Assembly (NCBI GenBank): GCA_944385485.1
Contig: CALWXL010000005.1
Location: 1-55,275, forward strand
DNA from: an uncultured Oscillospiraceae bacterium
GTDB lineage: Bacteria > Bacillota > Clostridia > Oscillospirales > Oscillospiraceae
DNA length: 55,275 nt
Direction: 5' to 3'
Below the pieces are notes generated by a model that was not told where the DNA came from, did no database searches, and was given only the letters and a program-made list of their open reading frames with translations. The position numbers were made by a program, and so were the translations under genes. Positions 7,521-15,289 of this stretch are shown one piece after another (positions within the stretch are counted from its first letter, which is position 1; the number at the start of each line of letters is the position of its first letter).

Positions 7521-7831
7521 AAAAGTGCCGAATCACCGTCAAGCGCATCACTCAGTATGAGGACTTGATGGCTCAGTATGAAAATCCCATCTCCCACGCC
7601 TGTGACATGGAGGTGGGGCAAGTGTTCATCGCCAACGGCTGGGAAAAGCCGGAGGGCTTTTGTCAAAGCGCCTGGGACACTCTCTCCCCCTTTGTCCTGG
7701 CGCTCAGCCACGGGGCAGAGAACTTTTACGACGGCTGGATGAAAAACCCAAAATCCGCCATGCTCTCCTGCAACGACGGGTTCCGTCCAGTGAGCTTTCT
7801 GGTGGAGGCTCTGGACGAGAATGCAGACTGA
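7517..7831 (+). CDS. TIGR04076 family protein
   Basis: 104 residues. It has the family layout MKKCRITVKR..., G-Q-V-F, KPEGFCQSAWDTL, LSHGA and SCNDGFRPVSF, ending in an acidic tail. This family of about 100 residues is uncharacterised. The Cys residues in MKKC, FCQSAW and LSCNDG are conserved in members I recall and could form a redox or metal site. It overlaps the deformylase-like gene and precedes the dehydrogenase by 13 bp, placing it inside the operon. Confidence 0.8.
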   Translation: MKKCRITVKRITQYEDLMAQYENPISHACDMEVGQVFIANGWEKPEGFCQSAWDTLSPFVLALSHGAENFYDGWMKNPKSAMLSCNDGFRPVSFLVEALDENAD

Positions 7832-7844
7832 GGAGGATCCCCCT

Positions 7845-8558
7845 ATGTTTGAAGATAAAGTTGCAGTTGTGACCGGAGGTGCCAAAGGCATTGGAAAAGC
7901 CATCGTGGAGGAATTCCGCAAAGCAGGTGCCACGGTATGTATCATCGACCTGCTCCCCAATGATTACTATGTGGGCGATTTGGCCGACCAGGCCATTTTA
8001 GAGGACTTTGCCCGTAAAGTGATTGCCGACCACGGCCACGTGGACTATCTCATCCACAATGCCCTGCCCCTGATGAAAGGTCTGGACCATTGCACCTATG
8101 AGGAATTCAACTATGCCCTTCGGGTGGGCGTGACAGCTCCCTTTTACCTCACCAAGCTGTTTACTCCACATTTTGCCCCTGGTGCCGCCATCGTCAATAT
8201 CTCCTCCTCCCGGGATCGAATGAGCCAGCCCCAGACTGAAAGCTACACCGCCGCCAAAGGCGGTATTTCCGCCCTAACCCACGCCCTTGCGGTGAGTCTC
8301 AGCGGCAAAGTGCGAGTCAACTCCATTTCTCCCGGATGGATCGACACGGACAGCACCGTCTACCATGGCCCCGATGCCGCCCAGCACCCCGCAGGCCGGG
8401 TGGGCACCCCCCTGGACATCGCCCATATGGTTCTCTTCCTCTGCTCCCCTCAGGCTGGCTTTATCACGGGAGAAAACATCTGCATCGACGGTGGAATGAC
8501 CCACCAGATGATTTACCACAACGACTTCGGATGGACCCTTGGAGGTGACCAGCCGTGA
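7845..8558 (+). CDS. Short-chain dehydrogenase/reductase
   Basis: 237 residues from the ATG at 7845 (GAGGAGG upstream). It is a classical SDR: TGGAKGIG at 10-17 (NAD(P) binding), HNA at 71-73 in place of NNAG, Ser120-122 and the Y134-x-x-x-K138 catalytic pair, and a C-terminal G-x-ICIDGG motif near the end that marks FabG-like SDRs. The cofactor-specifying Asp35 after beta2 (IIDLL) suggests NAD(H). The substrate is unknown. The stop codon overlaps the GTG of the phosphoesterase. Confidence 0.9.
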   Translation: MFEDKVAVVTGGAKGIGKAIVEEFRKAGATVCIIDLLPNDYYVGDLADQAILEDFARKVIADHGHVDYLIHNALPLMKGLDHCTYEEFNYALRVGVTAPFYLTKLFTPHFAPGAAIVNISSSRDRMSQPQTESYTAAKGGISALTHALAVSLSGKVRVNSISPGWIDTDSTVYHGPDAAQHPAGRVGTPLDIAHMVLFLCSPQAGFITGENICIDGGMTHQMIYHNDFGWTLGGDQP

Positions 8559-9013
8559 AACTTGCCATTCTCTCCGATACCCACGGTCTGCTACGCCCCC
8601 AGGTGGTAGAGCATCTGAAAGCAGCGGATGTTATTCTCCACGGCGGTGACATCAACAAGCAGGCCATTGTCGATGAGTTGCGGCAGTACGCCCCTCTCTA
8701 CATCGTCCGGGGCAACAACGACAAGGAGTGGGCAGAGGAACTGCCTCACGACGTCACAGTCACCTTGGACGGGGTCACCTTTTACCTGGTTCACAACAAG
8801 AAAGATATTCCGCCGCACCTCTCCGGTGTGGATGTGGTGGTCTTTGGCCATTCCCACAAGTATGTGCAAGAGGAGAAGGACGGGATGCTCTGGCTCAATC
8901 CCGGCTCCTGTGGCCCTCGGCGGTTCCACCAGGAGATCACCATGATGATGGTAGAAATCACAAGCAAGACCATTCACGTGGAAAAGGTTCTTATTCCCCA
9001 CGTGACCCCATAG
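8555..9013 (+). CDS. YfcE/MJ0936-type metallophosphoesterase
   Basis: 152 residues from a GTG start at 8555 (GGAGGTGACC upstream; GTGA overlap with the dehydrogenase stop). Calcineurin-like motifs are in order: SDTHG at 7-11, GGD at 30-32, GNND at 53-56, GHSH at 98-101 and a closing NPGS. These bind two metal ions and hydrolyse phosphodiesters. It is the last gene of the operon, with a very strong terminator beginning inside its stop codon. Confidence 0.9.
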   Translation: MKLAILSDTHGLLRPQVVEHLKAADVILHGGDINKQAIVDELRQYAPLYIVRGNNDKEWAEELPHDVTVTLDGVTFYLVHNKKDIPPHLSGVDVVVFGHSHKYVQEEKDGMLWLNPGSCGPRRFHQEITMMMVEITSKTIHVEKVLIPHVTP

Positions 9014-9068
9014 CCCCCTGATCAAAAGGCCCGGAGCCATAAGCTCCGGGCCTTTTGATCAGGGGGCT
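9012..9068 (+). terminator. Very long intrinsic terminator
   Basis: Perfect 26-bp stem (9012-9037 with 9043-9068) and CATAA loop, starting within the TAG stop codon of the phosphoesterase. The upper stem alone (AAAAGGCCCGGAGC) followed by its TTTT is a classic terminator; the extra base pairs make it unusually stable. Confidence 0.85.
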
Positions 9069-9168
9069 GTTAAGAAAACGGGCAAAAGTGACCGCTTTGC
9101 CTGGTGGATTTTTCAATGTCTGGTTGATATACTGGATGACAATAAGATCCATGTAGGAGGAATGTTTC

Positions 9169-9618
9169 ATGAGTTTGGGAAGCAGTTTATATCACGCCCG
9201 GAAAAAGAGCGGACTGTCCCAGGAAAATGTAGCCGAAAAACTGGGGGTGAGTCGACAGACCATCTCCAAATGGGAGACCAATGAAACCCTGCCCGACATC
9301 CGCCAATCCAAAGGACTGGCCATGCTCTATCACATGACCCTGGACGAACTCATCGAGTACGACTTCGACGAACAGCAAGCTCAGCAGATGATTGACAGCG
9401 TCAGCGAGGAGGCTCAGGCCCGCATCGACTGGAACAGGGTGTGGAGCAAAAAATACCCGGTGCTGGCCACCTACCACAAAACGGTGCGCATCCAAGACTA
9501 TGCCCCCGCCCTGCAGGAAATGCTCACCCAACTGCGGGTAGACTATGGCTACAATCACACCGACGCCCTTCTGGTGCTCAAGGATATTCTGGCCCGGGTG
9601 TGGAAAGGACAGATGTGA
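9169..9618 (+). CDS. XRE-family transcriptional regulator
   Basis: 149 residues. Residues 5-60 form a Cro/C1-type helix-turn-helix (RKKSGLSQENVAEKLGVSRQ, TISKWETNETLPD). The C-terminal part is soluble, with no membrane span, and ends in a helical domain (LLVLKDILARVWKG) of unknown role. TAGGAGG precedes the ATG. The gene is convergent with the interrupted VWA gene. The targets are unknown. Confidence 0.85.
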   Translation: MSLGSSLYHARKKSGLSQENVAEKLGVSRQTISKWETNETLPDIRQSKGLAMLYHMTLDELIEYDFDEQQAQQMIDSVSEEAQARIDWNRVWSKKYPVLATYHKTVRIQDYAPALQEMLTQLRVDYGYNHTDALLVLKDILARVWKGQM

Positions 9619-9621
9619 GCT

Positions 9622-10281
9622 TTAACGGCGGTGAGGATGGTTCCGTTTGAGAAAGTCCTCCTCAATGGCATCCTTCCAGTGCTCATCCAGAGAAGCGCTG
9701 CACCGAACCGCACTCACCGCCTGGCTGATGGCCTCGTAGTTGAGTTGAGTACCCTGGCTGTCACAGTGGTAATTCACCGCCCGATCCGGGGTAATGCCCA
9801 GGTGGCCCGCCGTCTCAACGGCATCGATGTTGGCCCCTAAGAAGAGAAATCCCCAACCGTATTTCTCCTTCTGCCGCTGAATCATCTTCTTGACCTGTTG
9901 GGCCGAGTAGCGGTGACTGGCATTCTCCATGCCATCGGTGGTGATAACAAACAGAGTGTGTCCCGGCACATCCTCTCACCTGGCATATTTATGGATATTG
10001 CCGATGTGGTGGATGGCCCCACCCACGGCATCCAGCAAGGCCGTACAGCCCCGCACCTCGTAATCCTTCCGGGTCATGGGTCTGACCGCGCCCACCTTCA
10101 CCCGGTCGTGGAGCACTTCCATCCGGCCGTCAAAAAGGATGGTGGAGACAAATGCCTGGCCGGGCTCCTGCTTCTGCTTCTCCAGCATGGAGTTAAAGCC
10201 TCCAATGGTGTCCCCCTCCATACCCTGCATGGAGCCGCTGCGGTCCAGGATGAATACCAGTTCTGTCAAATTCTTATTCAT
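9622..10281 (-). pseudogene. VWA-domain protein interrupted by an in-frame TGA
   Basis: The reading frame from ATG 10281 to 9622 is continuous except for one TGA at 9978-9976 (codon 102). The first part has the MIDAS motif DRSGSMQGM and TALLDAVG; the second continues without frame change as HTLFVITTDGMENASHRY and LFLGANIDAV. Together they give 219 codons, the normal size of these cytosolic VWA proteins. Homologues as I recall them have an Arg/Glu/Pro-type residue at the TGA, so CGA to TGA mutation is the simplest explanation. Readthrough, reinitiation at GTG 9969, or a sequencing error are alternatives. Confidence 0.8.
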
Positions 10282-10290
10282 AATGAAAGC

Positions 10291-10332
10291 CCCCTATTCT
10301 GTGTTGTTTGGTTTACAAGCACAGAATAGGGG
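10291..10332 (-). repeat. Inverted repeat covering the VWA ribosome-binding site
   Basis: 13-bp perfect arms (10291-10303 with 10320-10332) and a 16-nt loop. On the minus strand the 3' arm contains the AGGGG sequence 10 nt before the VWA start, so the folded RNA would hide the ribosome-binding site. It may also terminate transcripts of the DUF2200 gene. Confidence 0.6.
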
Positions 10333-10368
10333 AATTTTTGTGGTTCGTGGTCGCTTGGCAAGCGACAA

Positions 10369-10638
10369 TTAGGTTCTTAGGATTTGATCCATAGATTTCC
10401 CCTTGGCCAGTTCGTCCACCAGCTTGTCCAGATAGCGGATTTCTCGCATCATAGGGTCTTGGATCTCCTCCACCCGAACGCCGCACACCGTTCCAGTGAT
10501 GAGGCTTCGCTTGGGATTCAGCGCTGGAGCTTGGCGGAAAAAGTCTCCGTAGCTGGTATCCGAGTGTTCCAAGTCGGCAAGCTCTTCCGGGGTGTAACCT
10601 GTGAGCCAGGCAGTCACCTGTTTCGCATCTTCTTGCAA
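10369..10638 (-). CDS. DUF2200 family protein, N-terminus eroded
   Basis: 89 residues from a TTG codon at 10638. The body matches DUF2200 closely: WLTGYTPEELADLEHSDTSY, GDFFRQAPALNP, ITGTVCGVRVEEI and RYLDKLVDELAKGKSM. Family members are about 115 residues and begin with an extra segment of the type IYxMSFASVYPLY. Upstream in the same frame a degraded version of that segment can still be read (YPSLSQWSYCLY) but without a start codon, and it overlaps the divergent yqeC 5' end. The gene is probably a decaying copy or uses an odd start. Confidence 0.6.
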   Translation of the reverse strand: MQEDAKQVTAWLTGYTPEELADLEHSDTSYGDFFRQAPALNPKRSLITGTVCGVRVEEIQDPMMREIRYLDKLVDELAKGKSMDQILRT

Positions 10639-10700
10639 TTGGAGACAGAATGTGGTTTGATAGAGGCAGTAACTCCATTGTGAAAGAGAGGGATATCTGT

Positions 10701-11375
10701 ATGCCCATTCCCCTGGGAGAGGCCCGCATGGTGGCGGTCATCGGCGCCGGAGGAAAAACCACCACCCTGGGCCTGTTGGCCCAAGCACATCGGAACAAAC
10801 GGGTGCTGCTCACCACCACCACCCACATCCGCCCCTTCTCCGCCGACATCTGCCAGCGGCTGCTCTGTGATCCCACTTCTCAGGAGCTGGAAGAGGCCCT
10901 GTCCCTGCCCGGGGTTACCTGCGCAGGGGCCCAAAAGGGGACGCACAAGCTGTCTGCTCTGTCCACTGAACGGATGGAACTGGCCCGTACAAAGGCCCAG
11001 TTGGTGATCTATGAGGCAGATGGGGCCCGGATGCTCCCCCTGAAGCTGCACCGCTCCTTTGAGCCCGTCATCCTTCCCCACACCGACCTGTGCATTGTGG
11101 TGGCGGGCCTGTCCGCCCTGGGTCATGCCGTCCAGGACTGTGTCCACTGCTACCACCTGCATTCCCACTGGGCCCAACACCCCCAGCTTTTGGTGGACGA
11201 GGAAGTGGTCCTCCATTGCATTCAGGATGCCATGCAAGCGGGTGGCCTGCCCCTGGAGAAGTATCATGTGCTCCTCAATCAGGCCGATACCCCCCAACAG
11301 GCCAAGGCGGCAGTCCGCCTGCGGGACACCCTCGCCGCCCAGGGCATTTCCTGCACCATCCGTCCCGCACCATAA
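10701..11375 (+). CDS. yqeC: Selenium-dependent hydroxylase accessory protein YqeC
   Basis: 224 residues from the ATG at 10701 (GAGAGGG upstream). A P-loop-like GAGGKTTT at 15-22 and TTTTHIRP match the YqeC family, found in genomes with selenium-dependent molybdenum hydroxylases. Other conserved parts are YEADGARMLPLKL and HTDLCIVVAGLSALG. The biochemical step is unproven; a role in making the selenium-modified molybdenum cofactor is inferred from genome context. It faces the seven-gene selenium operon, with a shared terminator between the 3' ends. Confidence 0.9.
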   Translation: MPIPLGEARMVAVIGAGGKTTTLGLLAQAHRNKRVLLTTTTHIRPFSADICQRLLCDPTSQELEEALSLPGVTCAGAQKGTHKLSALSTERMELARTKAQLVIYEADGARMLPLKLHRSFEPVILPHTDLCIVVAGLSALGHAVQDCVHCYHLHSHWAQHPQLLVDEEVVLHCIQDAMQAGGLPLEKYHVLLNQADTPQQAKAAVRLRDTLAAQGISCTIRPAP

Positions 11376-11378
11376 AAC

Positions 11379-11408
11379 GAGGCATGACCCAGCCATGGGC
11401 CATGCCTC
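11379..11408. terminator. Bidirectional terminator between yqeC and XdhC
   Basis: GAGGCATG (11379-11386) pairs with CATGCCTC (11401-11408), with an inner CCCA/TGGG stem. A residues precede it and T residues follow. Confidence 0.7.
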
Positions 11409-11413
11409 ATTCT

Positions 11414-12394
11414 TTATACCACTTCAAATAATACGTCGATGTCGCCACCGCAGATCATGCCAGAGCGGCCCGCTTCTCCCGAGCGCATCTCATAGCTTTT
11501 CAGCATAGTTTTGGGGGCCTCCATCATGGCCCGTCCGGCACAGGTGGCCTGGTACTCCGCCAACCCACCGCCAATGGTTCCCACGGTGGTACCGTCCACT
11601 CTCAGGAACATCCGGGCGCCCACATCTCTGGGGGCCGAACCGGACTTTCGCACCACGGTGACCATCACACCCTTGGCTCCTGTCAACAACACCTGTCTCA
11701 AGTCCTGGGGCAGAATGCTGCCCTGTCCGCTGCTGCGGGTGGCAATCCACTGTGCGGCAATGGCCACGGCAATCTCCTCCGGGGTCTGAGCTCCGATGTC
11801 CAGCCCGATGGGGGCGTGGACCCGGTCCAACGCCTGTTGGGTGACACCCTTCCCCAGAAGCAGCTGGAAGATGGCCTGGTTCTTTCGCTTGCTCCCGATC
11901 ATCCCCAGATAGGTGAGATCGTGCTTTACCGCCTCCCGCAGGCACACCGCATCCGCCCCATGCCCCCGGGTGACGATGACCACGGACAGGTCCTGATACG
12001 CCTCCCACGGGAAGGTCTGGGCCAGATAGGGCCCAAAGGGAGCACACACCGTCTCCACGCCAGGGGCGAATCGAACGGGGTTGGCAAACTCCTCCCGGTC
12101 GTCTACCACCTTCACGTCATAGCCCAGCATGACACCCAGCTGGGCAACCGGCACCGACACATGGCCGCCGCCGCAGATGAGCAGTGTCTTTTCCCGGCGC
12201 AAGCACTCCACCAGCACCGCTCTGCCCTGGTCGTCCACCGTCTGGCAGGGGGGCTGAAGCCCATGTCCCAGCCAGCTGGGGGCCTGGGCAGACTGGGTCA
12301 CCTCTCCCAGAGTATCCTCCTCCAGGGAGGTCACCCGCCATACCATGCCGCCCCGTTCCAGTTCCTGGGCCAGGGCCTGATATCCTGAATTCAC
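11414..12394 (-). CDS. XdhC-family molybdenum hydroxylase maturation factor, domain order reversed
   Basis: 326 residues from GTG 12394 (AAGGGGGA upstream). Residues 70-220 form the Rossmann-like XdhC_C domain (LLICGGGHVSVPVAQLG, then YLGMIGSKRK). Residues 240-326 carry the XdhC_CoxI signature (VMVTVVRKSGSAPRDVGAR, GTIGGGLAEYQ, GMICGGDIDVLFE). In well-studied XdhC proteins, which bind and sulfurate Moco before insertion into xanthine dehydrogenase, the CoxI part comes first. Here the order is swapped, which fits a specialised member for the selenium-type cofactor. It is the last gene of the selD operon. No hydroxylase subunit gene is present in the window. Confidence 0.85.
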   Translation of the reverse strand: MNSGYQALAQELERGGMVWRVTSLEEDTLGEVTQSAQAPSWLGHGLQPPCQTVDDQGRAVLVECLRREKTLLICGGGHVSVPVAQLGVMLGYDVKVVDDREEFANPVRFAPGVETVCAPFGPYLAQTFPWEAYQDLSVVIVTRGHGADAVCLREAVKHDLTYLGMIGSKRKNQAIFQLLLGKGVTQQALDRVHAPIGLDIGAQTPEEIAVAIAAQWIATRSSGQGSILPQDLRQVLLTGAKGVMVTVVRKSGSAPRDVGARMFLRVDGTTVGTIGGGLAEYQATCAGRAMMEAPKTMLKSYEMRSGEAGRSGMICGGDIDVLFEVV

Positions 12395-12406
12395 GTTCTT
12401 TCCCCC

Positions 12407-12646
12407 TTAAATAGTCAATGTCACCAGTTGCTCCGGGATAACCTCCGCTTCCCGAAGGGCATGTTTCAGGTCCGTTTCCGTCTCCGGAGGCCCGCTCCAA
12501 GCCAGGCCGCACCCGGCGCTTAACGCCTGGGGTACTGGAATCAGCCGACCTTCCAGCCCCAGCTGCCGGGCCACCTGTTCTGTTTTCAACGCCTCCGCCG
12601 TGGTGTGGAAGGTCACCACCAGGCGAAGTTGAGGTTTCCGCAGCAT
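12407..12646 (-). CDS. DUF3343 putative Se/S carrier-like protein
   Basis: 79 residues from ATG 12646 (GGAGGG upstream). It has the layout of DUF3343: a beta strand (LVVTFHTTAEAL), RLIPVPQALSAGCGLAW with the conserved Cys in SAGCG, and a short C-terminal helix. DUF3343 proteins resemble the C-terminal part of TusA/YedF-type proteins and recur in selenium-trait clusters. The Cys is a plausible persulfide or perselenide carrier between the cysteine desulfurase encoded just upstream and XdhC. Confidence 0.8.
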   Translation of the reverse strand: MLRKPQLRLVVTFHTTAEALKTEQVARQLGLEGRLIPVPQALSAGCGLAWSGPPETETDLKHALREAEVIPEQLVTLTI

Positions 12647-12666
12647 GATTCCGCCCTCCGTTTTCC

Positions 12667-13812
12667 TTATATTTCTAATCGGCAAGCTAGCTGCTTCACC
12701 GCCTCGATGGCCTGAGCCACATCCTGAGGTGTATTTCTGTGAGAGAACGATACCCGCACCGCTCCACGCTGGGACGTGCCCAGGGCCTCGTGGATGAGGG
12801 GGGCGCAGTGGGCCCCTGCCCGAGTGCAGATGCCGAACTCCTCGGCCAGCACATCCGCCACCTCTCCGGCGTCCTCCTCTCCCAGGTTGAAGGAGACCAC
12901 GGCGGTACGCTGGGGAGCATCCACATCCCCGTACAAAGTTACGCCCGGAATGTCTCGCACCCCCTGAATGAAGCTTTTCGCTAGCTCCATCTCTTGCCGG
13001 TACAGGGTTTCTCGGCCGTGCTCCAGAATATAGCCCACGCCCGCCAGCAGTCCGGCCAATCCGTGGGCGTTGAGGGTGCCTGCCTCCAGTCCCTCGGGCA
13101 GCTGGGCCGGATGGCGGTGGTCATAGCTGTGGACACCGCTGCCCCCCACCACCAGAGGGCGCAGGGTGACATCCGGGGCCACGCACAGCCCCCCAGTACC
13201 CTGAGGCCCTAACAGGCCCTTATGCCCAGTAAAACACACCACCGAGGCCCCCATGGTCTGCTGGTTTACCTCCAGCACCCCAGCAGATTGGGAGGCATCC
13301 ACCACAAAATACAGGTCGTGTTCCCGACAAAACACCCCGATTTTCTCCACATCCACCACATTTCCTGTGACGTTGGAGGCGTGATTGCACACCACTCCCC
13401 TGGTGTTGGGGCGCAGGGCTCGGGACAAATCTTCACAGCAGATCATGCCCTGCTCATCGGCGGGCAGGATGGTCAACTCCAGTCCCTGCTCTGCCAGACG
13501 ATAGAGGGGGCGAAGCACGGAGTTGTGCTCCAACGCCGTGGTGATGACGTGATCCCCCGGCCCGAACAGGCCGCAGATGGCCGTATTCAAGGCGGTGGTG
13601 GAATTGTTGGTAAAACAGACCCGGGCGGGGTCCGACACCCCCAGCAGCTGGGCCACCGCCTCCCGACAAGCCCACACGGTGCGGGAGGCGGAAAGAGTCA
13701 GGGGGTGTGCCCCTCGTCCCGGGGAGCCCACGGTTTCCATGGCCTCCACCACGGCCTGAGCCACACAGGGTGGCTTCAAAAAGGAGGTGGCCGCCGCATC
13801 CAGATAGATCAT
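12667..13812 (-). CDS. Cysteine desulfurase-like class V aminotransferase (EF2568 family)
   Basis: 381 residues. PLP enzyme with LDAAATS start, DASQSAGV, the Schiff-base Lys198 in TGHKGL, and a C-terminal active-site Cys region (CTRAGAHCAPLIHEALGT). It matches the subfamily named after Enterococcus faecalis EF2568, which belongs to the selenium-dependent molybdenum hydroxylase gene set. It probably draws sulfur or selenium from Cys or selenocysteine for the terminal ligand of the molybdenum cofactor. The start follows the yqeB stop by 4 nt, with GGGGAG in the overlap. Confidence 0.9.
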   Translation of the reverse strand: MIYLDAAATSFLKPPCVAQAVVEAMETVGSPGRGAHPLTLSASRTVWACREAVAQLLGVSDPARVCFTNNSTTALNTAICGLFGPGDHVITTALEHNSVLRPLYRLAEQGLELTILPADEQGMICCEDLSRALRPNTRGVVCNHASNVTGNVVDVEKIGVFCREHDLYFVVDASQSAGVLEVNQQTMGASVVCFTGHKGLLGPQGTGGLCVAPDVTLRPLVVGGSGVHSYDHRHPAQLPEGLEAGTLNAHGLAGLLAGVGYILEHGRETLYRQEMELAKSFIQGVRDIPGVTLYGDVDAPQRTAVVSFNLGEEDAGEVADVLAEEFGICTRAGAHCAPLIHEALGTSQRGAVRVSFSHRNTPQDVAQAIEAVKQLACRLEI

Positions 13813-13816
13813 CGGG

Positions 13817-14644
13817 TCACTCCCCTCCCATCAGCTCCTGGGTGAGTCCACGCTGCCAGGCCAGGTGCAGCAGCGCCTCCAGCACACCGCCTGCGATGGC
13901 TCTGGCCTTATCCGATACCGTGGAGCAGTTCTCCCGCTCCTGCAAACGGGGGTCGATATCCGCAATTTTCAGCCCTCGGGTGACGGGAAAGCCCTCTCGA
14001 ATGAGGCCACGGAGTACCCCGTCAATGGTGGCAACCACCGGGACCTGGCCCACCATGGCCAGAGTCTGCCCCGCCTGCACCACATCGCCAATGGCGGTAC
14101 AGGGAATGAGGGTCCCGTCTGCCGGGGCGTGAATTACCCGCTCCCGGGTATAGCCTCCAATGTTTCCCGGTACCCCGGTGTTGGGCTGAGCTGCGCCGGA
14201 ATAGAGCACCCGACCCAGGCGATGCCCCCGCATGGTCTCCACCACAGCGTCCACGTCCACCCCAGCGGTAAAGCCCGGGCCCAGGGCAATGGTGATGGGA
14301 GCCATGTCCCGGGTAGTACCCAGATTGCGCTTGGCCAAAATGGCATCCACCAGGGCAAGAGGACGGATTTGGGCCAAACACTCCCCGGATTCATCCACCA
14401 ACAGGGGGATTTCTCCCGCCTGCCACACCTCGTATGCCTGTTGGTGGGCTTCTATGCGGCGGCAAGTCACCCCCTCCACCTGGACTGCATCATCATAGAC
14501 CGCCTCACACAGGGCCACCTGCCGCCGAATGGCGGTGGGACGGGCGCACTCCAGGGCCAATACCGAAAACCCGCACTGGTGAAGGCGCAAGATGGTCCCG
14601 GTGGCCAGATCTCCGCCCCCTCGCACCACAACGATTCCTCTCAT
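13817..14644 (-). CDS. yqeB: Selenium-dependent molybdenum cofactor protein YqeB (EF2563 type)
   Basis: 275 residues. The start VVVRGGGDLATGTILRLH is a nucleotide-binding GGGDLATG signature of the EF2563/YqeB family. Further conserved parts are LECARPTAIRR, DAILAKRNLGT, LGPGFTAGVDVDAVVET and NIGGYT. The family is defined by co-occurrence with YqeC and SelD and is thought to act in selenium incorporation into Moco; the mechanism is unknown. The ATG overlaps the yedF stop (ATGA). Confidence 0.92.
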   Translation of the reverse strand: MRGIVVVRGGGDLATGTILRLHQCGFSVLALECARPTAIRRQVALCEAVYDDAVQVEGVTCRRIEAHQQAYEVWQAGEIPLLVDESGECLAQIRPLALVDAILAKRNLGTTRDMAPITIALGPGFTAGVDVDAVVETMRGHRLGRVLYSGAAQPNTGVPGNIGGYTRERVIHAPADGTLIPCTAIGDVVQAGQTLAMVGQVPVVATIDGVLRGLIREGFPVTRGLKIADIDPRLQERENCSTVSDKARAIAGGVLEALLHLAWQRGLTQELMGGE

Positions 14645-15267
14645 GGGCGAATGACCTTTCCCGCCTTGGCCATGGTCTCAGCGATGACATACATATTGGT
14701 GACGCTGCCCACCGCCAATTTCTCCGTCAGGCCGTAGTGGTTGAGACAGGTGCCGCAGGTGAGAATTTCCGCGCCCCCCTCTTCCAGGGTCTTCAAATCC
14801 TCCACCGTCTCGGCTCCCTCCACCGACAGCTTAGCCCCGCCATTGTACAGCAGCACCGTGGCCGGGGCCTCATCCAACTGAGTCAGGGCATAGACAAAGC
14901 CCTTCATCAGAGCCCGGCCCAAAGTGTCGTCCCCCACGCCCATGGCATCGGAGGAGATCACCACCACCGTGGGTCCCTGGGCGGGCAAGGCACAACCGGG
15001 CATCTGCTCCATCAGGTCATCCAGCTGAGTGTCATCAGGGTCCATGCCGCCCTCCTGCTCAGAGGTCAGGGTGATGCGCCAGAATCCAGCTTCCTTCTGG
15101 GTTTCCGCTGCCAGTCCCAGCTGACGAGCCATTTTCTCCACGTTTTGTCGGGCGATGTCGTTGTCCACCAGGGTCACCACCGGGGCGCCATGCCCCCGCA
15201 GAGCGTTTCTCGTCTCAATCACCGGCAGAGGGCAGGCCTTCCCCCGGGCATCTACCATATGTTCCAT
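14641..15267 (-). CDS. yedF: Sulfurtransferase-like selenium metabolism protein YedF
   Basis: 208 residues. The N-terminal TusA-like domain has the CPLPVI motif (Cys12). A middle linker carries the second domain (VVVISSDAMGVGDDTLGRAL), a DsrE-like fold with a Cys pair (EILTCGTCLNHYG). This two-domain layout is the YedF family, found with SelD. It probably carries activated selenium or sulfur for SelD or the Moco modification. ATG 15267 has GGAG 9 nt upstream. It lies between selD and yqeB in the operon. Confidence 0.92.
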   Translation of the reverse strand: MEHMVDARGKACPLPVIETRNALRGHGAPVVTLVDNDIARQNVEKMARQLGLAAETQKEAGFWRITLTSEQEGGMDPDDTQLDDLMEQMPGCALPAQGPTVVVISSDAMGVGDDTLGRALMKGFVYALTQLDEAPATVLLYNGGAKLSVEGAETVEDLKTLEEGGAEILTCGTCLNHYGLTEKLAVGSVTNMYVIAETMAKAGKVIRP

Positions 15268-15289
15268 CGTTCATACTCCTTCCATCTCA

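Noticed and set aside
9940..9978. Selenocysteine insertion at the VWA TGA
   Set aside because: Only a 4-bp TGTG/CACA hairpin follows at 8 nt; no convincing bSECIS and no redox context for the residue. Kept as a nonsense mutation.
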